DNA from: Halichondria panicea
Lineage: Eukaryota; Porifera; Demospongiae; Suberitida; Halichondriidae
Length of the DNA: 64,000 bases
Direction of reading: 5' to 3'
NCBI RefSeq assembly: GCF_963675165.1
Contig: NC_087391.1
Coordinates: 1,073,001-1,137,000 of the forward strand
Of the stretch, positions 11,836 through 21,482 are shown piece by piece (within the stretch, counting starts at the first letter, position 1; every line of letters begins with the position of its first letter). The notes under the pieces are model-generated. The model was not told the origin of the DNA. It saw only the letters and a program-made list of their open reading frames with translations, and did not search any database. The translations under genes were made by a program, and so were the position numbers.

Positions 11836-12112
11836 AGCAGCTCCTCACACAGCAGAATTTTTAATGAACTAGTCCACAGACTACACCCTCTGTCTCTATG
11901 TTTTCATTTATGACATTTGTTTCTCATGCGCAAGACATTGCATTCATCTTCATTCATCGAAAACACCATTACATTTTTATTTTTGCTGCATATGCTTGAG
12001 GTGCCAATTTATGAGCCATATTTTCCCTTGTAGCCCTGAGGTGCCAATTTATGACAGTTAAACCCCACTAGACTACATGGCAAAAGTGTAGTAGGTGGGA
12101 AATATGTATAGC

Positions 12113-12360
12113 CAGGAGCCCATAAATATGAGAAGGAGCGGCTGACTATGGGGATCACGTTTCATAAGTGGCTATGACTGCATTTCCATATATGCAGAAT
12201 CACTAAGTGGTTGAATCCCTACACGTGTTATACACAATACAGGGCTGCGGTTTGCAAGCACTTGGTCGCTTCCATAAAATAAACCGCAGTTTCGAAACGT
12301 GATCGGATCCCCGAGTGTACGTTGAAGTTAGCCGCTCCTTCTCTTATTTATGGGCTCCTG
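12113..12360. mobile_element. MITE, CAGGAGCCCATAAAT family, copy 1
   Basis: Inverted termini of about 30 bp (CAGGAGCCCATAAATATGAG...GCTCCTG) flanked by GTATAGC and ATATAGC, a 7-bp duplication with one mismatch. It lies in the last intron of gene C. A second copy in opposite orientation is at 14987-15242. Confidence 0.8.
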
Positions 12361-12559
12361 ATATAGCCTATGGTCTTTTCCCAAAAATAGGAAATAATGG
12401 CCTGTACGTTCCAAATTTAAACTATCTGAACGGGCTCCTTCTAAGCTTTCAGAAAAATCAAAAAATCGTACCATCAGAACTCTAGATACAGAGCCAATGA
12501 CTATATATGTATAGCGTTAAATAGAGCAGTGCTATTTTATAGCCAGCTAGGGTTACATC

Positions 12560-13055
12560 TAGGATTAAAAGTTTGAGGGGGAATTAAGGTTTGGGCGCGC
12601 GTAAGCACACCGCAATAGGTTTGGCTACTCCCATATTTGTTGACCACACCCTGCTAGTGTATCATGAATAGTACAGTGTAGGTCTAGTTTATTGCACATC
12701 ATAGACAGTACTAATGTTTATTCTACAACATTTTGGGGGGGAAAGGTGTACCAGGGGCGGATCCAGGAATCTGAATAGGGGATACTTTACTCAGTACTAT
12801 AGGTGTGGCCATGATAATGTAACAGTAGCTACCTGCTATCCAGTGAGTTAGTAGCTAGCTCTAGATTCTATCCTTCAGGCTTGTCATCAAGGCCAGGGGG
12901 TGCTCAAGCCCCTAAAGCTCCCCACTGGATCTGCCACTGTTACCCCTGCCCCCCCTCCCACTAGTTGAAACCCTGCCAGTGTAATCTTGTGTGTATTTTA
13001 TTGATCTGCCACTGTTCACCCCTGCCCCCCCCCCCCCACTAGATGAAACCCTGCC
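12560..13055. repeat. Degenerate repeat related to the CAGGGTTTCAT family
   Basis: Contains GGCGCGCGTAAGCACACCGC and ATTTTGGGGGGG, matching the interior of the element at 62223-62441, and ACTAGATGAAACCCTG twice (about 12960 and 13035) in a local duplication with poly-C runs. Non-coding, inside the last intron of gene C. Confidence 0.5.
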
Positions 13056-14016
13056 AGTGTAATCTTGCGTGTATTTTATTCTGGACACATTATCAATATA
13101 ACAATTTCTGAAACCATTATGCATAGCTAGTGCATGTATCTAGTGCTTCACCTGTAGTAGTGGCAGTACTGATGTCTTGGTTACCACTCTTTCTGATACG
13201 GACTGTAAGTAGGATGAGGAGCACGGCCATTACTAGAATGATGAGCAACAAAGCTCCACCCACTCCTCCAGCGATACCACCCACCACTCCCATACTAAGT
13301 AAAGAGTCTGTAGTAGAAATAAGTATACACTTGTGTAGAATATAGTATTGTATAGCACTTACCAGGTTCACATTTACTGCCAGTGAATCCAGACAGACAA
13401 TTAGTGGTACATCTTGTGGATATGTTTTATCCTAGGAGACATACTGTACATCCACTATTAATATCATAGCCAAACAGACAGCTTAAGCAGTTGGTGGTTA
13501 GAGCATAATTATCCACACACTTGGTACAGTTTGTTTTAGGGTCGAAGTTATTGTTACACACTAGAGAGCCATCAGCTTGACATGTCGCCACCCGTGGATT
13601 GTTCTGAGGTGTGGTGGTACAGTTAGGTCCACAGAAACCAGGAAGACAGGCTGTGCAATTGGAGACTGGGTCATAGTTGTAGAGGCAGTCGTTGCAGGCT
13701 ACAAGAGGTGAAGGGTCTAATCGGTTGTCAGTACACATTAGAGTGCCATTAGTTTGACATGTCGCCACTCGTGGATTGTTCTGAGGTGTGGTGGTACAGT
13801 CAGATCCACAGAAACCAGGAGAGCACTCGACTCTGAAACTCATGGTCATGTGAGATACGTTGTGGTATCCAGTGAACGTCATCTCCTCTGTGAAGTCTGC
13901 TCCAAGTTGGAGTTTGTCCAGGTTAATCAACAGACTGTCTATTATGTTTGGGAGTCCACTGTCCACAGCTTCTATAAAGAACTGAAGTTGTCCCTGTATA
14001 CAACATAATTTTATAA

Positions 14017-14200
14017 GGTATAGCAGGAAATTTTCGTGGGGTGAAAAATGTCGCTTTTTTCGAGGGCAGAGCAATTAATGCGAAAATTAAAACTGGCATT
14101 AACTCCCACGCACCGATATTTCACATGCTAAGCTATTGGTGGGTGTGGTTTCCTGGCATTGAACCGCAAATATTAGAACCCACGAACATTTTTGCTGAGG
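14017..14200. mobile_element. Foldback element, GTATAGCGGG family, in gene C intron 2
   Basis: Left end GTATAGCAGGAAATTTTCG is clear. The right end is decayed. The same insertion site as in genes B and H shows it predates their duplication. Confidence 0.65.
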
Positions 14201-14986
14201 GCTCTGGAGCCAAATAGTTAGAAACCTTTTAATAATTGGTAGGTGAAATGAAAATTAACTTACTGTCCACAAAGTAAAATCTGAAACAGGTAGAGGATTG
14301 GGTGTTACTCCCAGTAGTGCTGTTGGACCTTGACCAAATGTTGTGTTCATTTCACTGAATGGGCAAGTGCTGGGGGACATTAGACAGTCTGTGAAGAAGT
14401 AGGGAGGGTTTTCAGCATTGGGTATAGCGGAGGGTCTTGCCTCCAGAGATGCACTGAATGGTCTGATGGTCCAACGGAACCTGGTATCACATCTCCCCTC
14501 TCCTGTGTTGTTACAGTTGCCAACTTTGAATGGCCAATCATCACAACACACTGGTACTAAATGGTCAGCACTTCCTACATCACTCAGTGGAATAGCACAT
14601 TCAGCACACAGTCCGGTTGGGTTGGTATAGTTGATAAAGTTGACTGTCAGTATGAACTCAGCTCTCACCTGTATAGCCAGTGTTGACTAACAGTGAATTA
14701 TGATAGTTATAGAGGTGCATACCTATAGTGCACAGCCTCAAATATAAAGCATGTATAGAGAATACTTTATACACTAATATGCTGTTCGTATATAACTCAC
14801 TGATGTGAAGCTTGTACACACACAGACTGCCAAACTCCAAAGTAGTACAATCTTAGCCTTCATGTTGAGGGGTAGCAGTGTTGACTTTTAGGATGTTAAT
14901 TATGTGACATCACTAACAACAAATATGTGTACTAAGGTTGCACCCAAAACGATTACGGTATAGTGCTAGAAATTAATGTGTGATAC

Positions 14987-15242
14987 CAGGAGCCCATAAA
15001 TAAGAGAAGGAGCGGCTAACTTCAACGTATACTCGGGGATCACATCTCGTAATTGCCGGTGAAACCGCACTTCCTTGTTTGGAAGCGACTAAGTGCTTGC
15101 AAACCGCAGCCCTGTATTGTGTATAACACGTGTAGGGATTCAACCACTTAAGTGAATCTGCATATATGGAAATGCGGTCATAACCACTTACGAAACGTGA
15201 TCCCCGTAGTCAGCCGCTCCTTCTCTTATTTATGGACTCCTG
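14987..15242. mobile_element. MITE, CAGGAGCCCATAAAT family, copy 2
   Basis: CAGGAGCCCATAAATAAGAG ... ATGGACTCCTG, flanked on both sides by GTGATAC (14980-14986 and 15243-15249). The related spacers at about 4207 and 40370 read GCGTGATACTAAC with no insertion, giving an empty site. Confidence 0.85.
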
Positions 15243-15479
15243 GTGATACTAACTAATGCTATTTATTCCTGTACAATCACCATTGAAATCGCGACTTCAG
15301 GAAATAAGGTAATTGCATCGCATAACGTTTTTGTAACCTTAAAATTGACCAAAACGCATTATTTTATGCTCGTATAATTATATATATTTCCAGTGCAGCA
15401 CTTCGGTATCATGACATAAAAAGTGGTGCATGTAGTGTAATACATGTGAAGTGTAAATAAATGACACAAGACTATAGTA

Positions 15480-15800
15480 ATGGCTGACTAGCTATTCATT
15501 TTATGTGTCCACTATAGGCTATAATATAGTTGCTTTCCTATACCACGAGCGAGTATAATTATATCATTACTAAGCAATTTCTATTTTGCTACTAATAGGT
15601 AGCTTGTTTGTCCAATGTTAATTATAATCTGTCAGATGGTGGTTGCTAATGAACCATCACCGACCAGTATTGACAGGTGGTTGTGATTAGCCCATTAGTG
15701 TGTCTTTACTAATAGTAGCGTAATATGAGCAATTGTTACATCACATCATAGTCTTTCAAAGTATGATCATGTAATCTCATATGAATCAATTACGTAATCA
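15480..15800. repeat. Downstream block of tail-A genes, copy near gene D
   Basis: Uninterrupted copy of the block described at 4427, ending in the CACACTGATATGGTAGTTCAGT stretch into which the 1.36-kb element at 15833 has inserted. Confidence 0.65.
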
Positions 15801-15832
15801 CCCATACCCACACACTGATATGGTAGTTCAGT

Positions 15833-17195
15833 CAGAGATAAAGTAAGGAAAGGGATTGGCAACGGTCGAAAAAATGTGACTATCCGTGATGCACTACGTC
15901 ATCGACTTTTTTCATCTTTTGTAGCCTCCATTTATAGCTAAAAGTAAAAAAAAACATGCTTAAGAAAATCAAAATCAAGAATTTATGCAGCCTAGTTGAT
16001 CAAGAATGTTTAAGACAACTCTACATCTCCCTTGTGAGATCAAAACTGGAATATGCTGCCCCTGTTTGGGATCCACACCAAAAAACAAATTCTCACAAAA
16101 TAGAAAAAGTACAAAAGTTTGCCCTTAATCTGCACAAAACTTTGGAATATGGACTACGACTCCCTATTAGATACTGTGGACCTACCGTCCCTTTCTACAA
16201 GAAGATTGTACCTGAAGCTATCATACCTTTACCAGGTAATAAATGGTAACTTTAAATTCCCTGATCCACCACTGGAAAGAAGAGTATGCCCTCTCAATCT
16301 AAGAAGAGCACTATAAATATACAGTTTGAAAGACCAATTTGCAGAACAAATGCATATGCGAACTCTTTTTTCCCAAAAGCAATATCTGTGTGGAATGAAT
16401 TACCACTAGAGCTGCAGGAAAGTACATCGATTTTGTCATTTAAGAGAAATGTACTCTGTCACTTGCATTAGTATAATATTAGTCTTTATTTTTAATTTGT
16501 ACTCGCTATTGTAAGTAATATATACAGGGCACACATTAGGTTAGCGTAATATGCTACTAGTGTATCCATGCATTTTGCAGAATTATTATAAAAAAAACAA
16601 AACAAAAAAAAACAGAGACACAACAAAACAAGATATGTCGGTAAAACATCATAGGCTTACAGCAGGCTTCTTAAAAGGGGCACAAACTAATATAACACTT
16701 TCTCGTCTTTTACAGCCTCCATTTTAGCATTTTATATAGGATTCTCAACTGGCTCTGACAGGTGTTCTAGCTGACTGCTACTATAATACTTCACTAAACA
16801 CTTTCACTTCACTTTGTGTATGCAGGCCAGTTCGTCAACATAGACACAAATAAGCAGGATCTGTAGGCAAAACATCATTTGGCTACGGCAGTGCTTCTTA
16901 AAAGGGGGCATAGACCAATAATAACTAGTTTTCAAGCTCTAGAGCACCACAGTCAATTCTTCCACGCTTGGACTTCACTTTAAATAAAGCACAGGACACG
17001 TGTAGCCTTACTATACGCAATTCTAAAGTCTCATGAGACTAATAACTAACTAAAAGTAATATTACTTCATTTCGCGGGCGTTGTGCCGGGAAATAATGCG
17101 CATCAAGGATGATTGAGAGGAAATCAATATGAAATCAATGTGAAATGATCACGTGAGTTACTCCCGTTGCCAATCCCTCTATTACTCTATCTCTG
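15833..17195. mobile_element. 1363-bp terminal-inverted-repeat element with 7-bp target duplication
   Basis: Ends CAGAGATAAAGTAAGGAAAG and its near-complement CTCTATTACTCTATCTCTG form inverted repeats of about 32 bp. GTTCAGT is present on both sides (15826-15832, 17196-17202). The matching position after gene C (about 10632-10650) has one uninterrupted GTTCAGTGTAGAACC. The inside holds a LINE reverse-transcriptase fragment and a pair of related segments around 16620-16690 and 16850-16930 (AAACATCAT...CTTCTTAAAAGGGG). No transposase is seen, so it is non-autonomous. Confidence 0.8.
15955..16471 (+). mobile_element. Fragment of a non-LTR retrotransposon (LINE) reverse transcriptase C-terminus
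   Basis: Shows the conserved tail of LINE polymerases: LVRSKLEYAAPVWDPHQ with a following IEKVQKFAL, then in another frame TVDLPSLSTRRLYLKLSYLY, and finally FFPKAISVWNELP with a closing SILSFKRNV and a stop. The three pieces lie in different frames, so it is dead. Only the last 170 or so residues of the family are present. It sits inside the inverted-repeat element. Confidence 0.85.
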
Positions 17196-18279
17196 GTTCA
17201 GTGTAGAACCACTGTATAAATAAGCTATAAGTTGTAGCATTACAGTTATTCACACTTGAATATAATTGTATTCCGGTTGCTGCTCATTTCTTGTTGGGCC
17301 CAGACCATCGTTCTCATAGTAGTCAGCTTCAATATTAGTAGCATTGGTTGCGCTGTACACAGGGTTCTGATTCATTTCAATGGGTGTGTCCACAGTCTCG
17401 TACTGGTGGGTGTGGTTAGCTTCATAGTCCGTAGTTGGTGTTTCAGTTGTACTCATACTGTACACGGGATTTTGATTCATTTCTATGATTTCTGTAACTT
17501 CCCTATCTGCATGTATGGAGTTAAAGCTTAAAAGTGACCAGTCAGACTGTATAGCTATATAGTACATGTGACAATGCTTCAACACTACTGCATCTAGTCA
17601 TACATTAGTTTACACATGACTGATTTGTGCAGCATGCATGTATTAACTCGAACTGTAATGTATAAACTCTGCTTTGTTTGCAGCATAAGTTATCTACAGG
17701 ATACTGATTAGCTAGTGCATGTGTCTATATATAGTGCTTAACCTGCACCAGTGGCAGTACTGATGTCTTGGTTACCACTCTTTCTGATATGGACTGTGAG
17801 TAGGAGCACGGCCATTACTAGAATGATGAGCAGCAAAACTCCACCCACTCCTCCAGCGATACCACCCACCACTCCCACACTTAGGGAAGAGTCTGTAGTA
17901 GAAATAAGTACACTCTGTGTAGACTATAGTATTGTATAGCACTCACCAGGTTCACAGTTACTGCCAGTGAATCCAGACAGACAAGTGGTACATCTTGTGG
18001 ATATGTTTCGTCCTAGGAGGCATACTGTACATCCACTTTTAATATCATAGCCAAACAAACAGAATGAGCATTTCATGTTTAGATCGTAGTTAGCCACACA
18101 CTCAGTGCAGGTAGGATTAAAGTTATCCAAGCATGTTTGACAGAGTGTTGCTGGGTCCCCTCCTGGTAGAGCACACACACTGCAGTCTGTATCAGTGAAC
18201 CTGTCTGGTTGTAGACAGAGGGAGCAGTTGGTGACTGGGTCTCTGTTGGGTAGGCAACTAGTACAGTCTGAGGTGATGT

Positions 18280-18625
18280 CCCAGCCTGGTAGGCACTGGA
18301 TGCAGTTGGTAGAGGGATTTCTGTTGGGTAGGCACTGGGTGCAGTTGGTAGAGGGATCTCTGTTGGGTAGACACTGAGTGCAGTTGATAGAGGAATCTCT
18401 GTTGGGTAGACACTGGATGCAGTTGGTATAGGGATCTCTGTTGGGTAGGCACTGGGTGCAGTTGGTAGAGGGATCTCTGTTGGGTAGACACTGAGTGCAG
18501 TTGGTAGAGAGATCTCCGTTGGGTAGGCACTGTGTGCAGTTGGTAGAGGGGTCTCTGTTGGGTAGACACTGGATGCAGTTGGTAGAGAGATCTCTGTTGG
18601 GTAGACATTGAGTGCAGTTTGTTAG
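18280..18625 (-). repeat. 39-bp coding minisatellite in gene D
   Basis: Eight units encode variants of [13 protein letters not shown], with more substitutions than gene B (NGDLSTN, NRDPYTN, NRDSSIN). Confidence 0.88.
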
Positions 18626-19458
18626 TGTATCATAAAAGTTAAGACAGGCTGTGCAGTTGGTGATTGGGTCATAGTTGGTCTGTACGCAAGTGGAGCAGCC
18701 TGTAGTAATATCCAGGTTGTAGAGGCAGTCGTTGCACGCTACAAGAGGTGAAGGGTCAAATCGATTGTCAGTACATGTTAGAGTGCCATCAGCTTGACAT
18801 GTCGCCACTTGTGGATTGTTTTACAGCCAGGTCCACAGAAACCAGGAGAGCACTCGACTCTGAAACTCATGGTTAATGTGAGATATGTTGTGGTATCCAG
18901 TGAACGTCATCTCCTCTGTGAAGTTTGCTCCAAGTTGGAGGTTGTCCAGGTCAATCAACAGACTGTCTATTATGTTCGGGAGTCCACTATCCATGGCTTC
19001 TATGAAGAACTGAATTCGCCCCTATAATTGTATATTAAAAATGGTAGGTGAAATGAACATAAACCTACTGTCCATATAGTAAAATCTGTGCTTGAGACAG
19101 GCAGAGGATTGGGTACTACTCCCAGTAGTGCTGCTGGACCTTGACCGAATGTTGTGCTTATTTCATTGAATGGGCAAGTGCTGGGGGACATTGCACAGTC
19201 TGTGAAGAAGTACCCCATGCTGGGTCTTGTCTCTAGTGTAGTACCGAATGGTCTGAGGGTCCAACGGAACCTGGTGTCACATCTACCCTCTCCTGTGTTG
19301 TCACAGTTTCCAAAGTTAAATGGTAGTTCATCACAGCACACTGGTATTGTCTCTGTAGGATGACATTCAGCACACTGTCCGGTTGGGTTGGTGTAGTTGA
19401 CCAAGTTGACTGTCAGTACAAAATCAGCTCTTACCTGTAGTAATAATAGTGAAGTGTA

Positions 19459-19663
19459 TACCGTATAGCGGGTAATTTTCGTGGGGTAAAATATTCGTTA
19501 TTTTCGTGGGCAGGCTGACCTCCACGAAATTTTATCGTAGGCGTGGCTTATCTGAACGTAGGAATGCCGTGCAGCCACGAGACTAAACAAAATTTTTACT
19601 TACGAAAACTACCGTTTCTCGAGTTGAACGATTTTTTACCCCACGAAACTTACCCGCTATACG
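19459..19663. mobile_element. Foldback element, GTATAGCGGG family, in gene D intron 1
   Basis: TACCGTATAGCGGGTAATTT at the left and AAACTTACCCGCTATACG at the right form clear inverted termini. It lies between the signal-peptide and MNNL exons, a different site from B, C and H. Confidence 0.8.
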
Positions 19664-19801
19664 TTAGTAGCTTACGATAGCTAGTGGCCTTCTATTCAGT
19701 GTAATATGCCCTACATTAATATGTTACTCCTAACTCACTGATGTGAAGCTTGTACACACACAGACTGCCAAACTCCAAAGCAGTACAATCTTAGCCTTCA
19801 T

Positions 19802-21008
19802 CTTGAGCCTATAGCCTGAGGCGTAGCATGTTTACCTTCCAGTTGTGTCATACACTAATCACGTGACAGCACTAGCCACAATTGTTTATACTAGAGGTGC
19901 TTTACCAGCATAGTGTTAGGATCATAGGGTTTCAAATTTAATTGCGTTGAAGGCCATTATGCAGACTCTTTAGATTTTTGCGTATTGATATAACTACTTA
20001 GTAATTAGCTCTGTACTGCACTAGAAGGCTATACCATTAGCCAGCAGCAAGAGTGATAAAAAAACCGCAAAGCTGCATGAACTGGTGGCAACCATTGGAT
20101 TTTAAACTTTCGGCATCCCTTTTAGCAACGGTCATGGTCGATCATCCATTCCCTGCATGCAAATTAATATATAAAGTACTGTGAATAAGAATTGTATAAT
20201 AAGGCCAGACCGCCTTGATTATCCTGGTTTGAAATTTGCGTCATCTGAAAAAGTTGGTGTGGTGGGTGGGTAGGTGGGGCTAATTCTGAGCATGCGCATT
20301 AAACATCAGGGTGGGATTAGAAGAATTATATAAAAGAGAGAACTGCAAGTACTGATGTTGTGAATTGTAGAGAGAGCTCCTAACTGCAACTCAACGATGA
20401 AACTGTCTCAAGAATAGCTATTTTGTTCAATGAACTTTTGTTAGTTTTTTCGAGGTGAAAGTTCAATGCCATTGTCATTATTTTACCAAATGTTGGCTAA
20501 AAATCCGTGAAACAATCCCCATTGAATTCGCAGCGTTAGGAAATAACATAATTGCATCATGTATAATAATTATGTTGTAACTTTAAAATTAACCAAAACG
20601 TATTGTTTTATGCTCGTTTATTTCCAACACGACATAAAAAGTGGTGTAGCTAGTATATACATGCGAAGTGTAAATAAATGACACAAGACTAGTAATGGCT
20701 GACTAGCTATTCATTTATGTGTCCTCTATAGGCTATAATATAGTTGCTTTCCGATACTGCGAGCGAGTATATATCATTACTAAGCAATTTCTATTTCGCT
20801 ACTAATAGGTAGCTTGTCTGTCTAATGTTTTGTATAGTAATTATAATCTGTCAGATGGTGGTGGCTAATTAACCTCCACTGACCTGTATTGACATGTGGT
20901 TGTGATTGGCCCATTAGTGTGTCTTTACTAATAGTCGCGTCATGCATAGTAGTCAGCCATTTTCAGCATTGGTAGTATTATAGTGTTATTATAGTTGCCT
21001 GTATACTG
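19802..21008. other. Spacer between genes D and E
   Basis: No gene recognised. The left half is a paralogue of 7605-8560, including the plus-strand TATATAAAAGAG motif at about 20328 and the empty site for the 65-bp hairpin. From 20694 to 20950 it carries the downstream block seen after other genes; from there it matches 40775-41560 beside gene I. Confidence 0.5.
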
Positions 21009-21152
21009 AATGGCCGATCATCACAGCACTGGTACTAATTGCATGGTCAGCACTTGTCACTTGGTTCAATGTAGTCTCACATTCAGCACACAGTTCGGTT
21101 GGGTTGGTATAGTTGATAAAGTTCACCGTTAGTACAAAATCAGCTCTCACCT
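21009..21152 (-). pseudogene. Truncated MNNL exon fragment next to gene E
   Basis: Encodes the first 40 or so residues of a paralogous exon 2 ([21 protein letters not shown]) and then decays; signal-peptide and downstream exons are absent. The same fragment sits at 41011-41148 beside gene I, so it was copied along with the neighbouring DNA. Confidence 0.8.
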
Positions 21153-21163
21153 GTATTATATAG

Positions 21164-21364
21164 CAGGGTTTCATACAGAGGGGGGGGCCTGGGATTTCCC
21201 ACCCCCAGCCAAAATCCCCCCCCCCTAGAAATCTGAAAAATTATGTTATAACAAACACAAAGACCAAATTGCACCTCAGATAACCATTCCTCAAAAATTT
21301 TCCGGGGAGGACCCCCATGCAGACCCCCCTTAATTAAACGTTTCCCCATCTGTATGAAACCCTG
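21164..21364. mobile_element. MITE, CAGGGTTTCAT family, copy 1
   Basis: CAGGGTTTCATACAGA at the left and TCTGTATGAAACCCTG at the right are perfect 16-bp inverted repeats. The core is rich in G and C runs. A related copy at 41161-41446 is longer by about 85 bp. Confidence 0.85.
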
Positions 21365-21482
21365 CATGTGTAGTCATTATTTTAACTGTATAGTTATTGG
21401 TAAATGTTATTATCGCGTGGTAAACAGATGAGGTGCTTATAGTGCGTGTGTTCTTTCTAGTGCATGCATAGTATTGTCATTT

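Larger units (their letters stand above)
10695..14863 (-). pseudogene. Delta-like gene C (tail type A, duplicated DSL core, stop before the membrane segment)
   Basis: Exons 14863-14801, 14668-14264, 13993-13363, 13307-13152 and 10915-10695; 1476 nt. The plan is that of gene A: signal peptide, MNNL-like domain ([11 protein letters not shown]), DSL-like core, a second FCGPNC core about 55 residues later, then CxxC repeats. Codon CAA of gene A (LLGQNIS) is TAA here (13427-13429), about 20 residues before the end of exon 3, so the product would lose its membrane anchor and tail. One in-frame Asn codon is inserted just after. Splice sites, membrane exon and tail (NPVY twice, YDYIQV) are otherwise intact. 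It may be a very young pseudogene or may make a secreted ectodomain. The tail intron is 2.2 kb and full of repeats. Confidence 0.7.
17250..19801 (-). pseudogene. Delta-like gene D (tail type A, eight CxxC modules, frame broken in the DSL motif)
   Basis: Exons 19801-19739, 19434-19069, 19021-17947, 17892-17743 and 17506-17250; 1911 nt. The layout is as in gene B with eight 13-residue modules and the same tail (NPVY twice, YYEND, YDYIQV). Relative to all paralogues, a 1-bp insertion at about 18871 and a 13-bp deletion at about 18820 restore the overall frame. Between them the DSL core [11 protein letters not shown] is read out of frame and ends in TAA (18821-18823). The product would stop inside the DSL motif, so this is a pseudogene unless the region is skipped. 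The remaining 270 codons downstream are undamaged, so the loss is recent. Confidence 0.75.
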
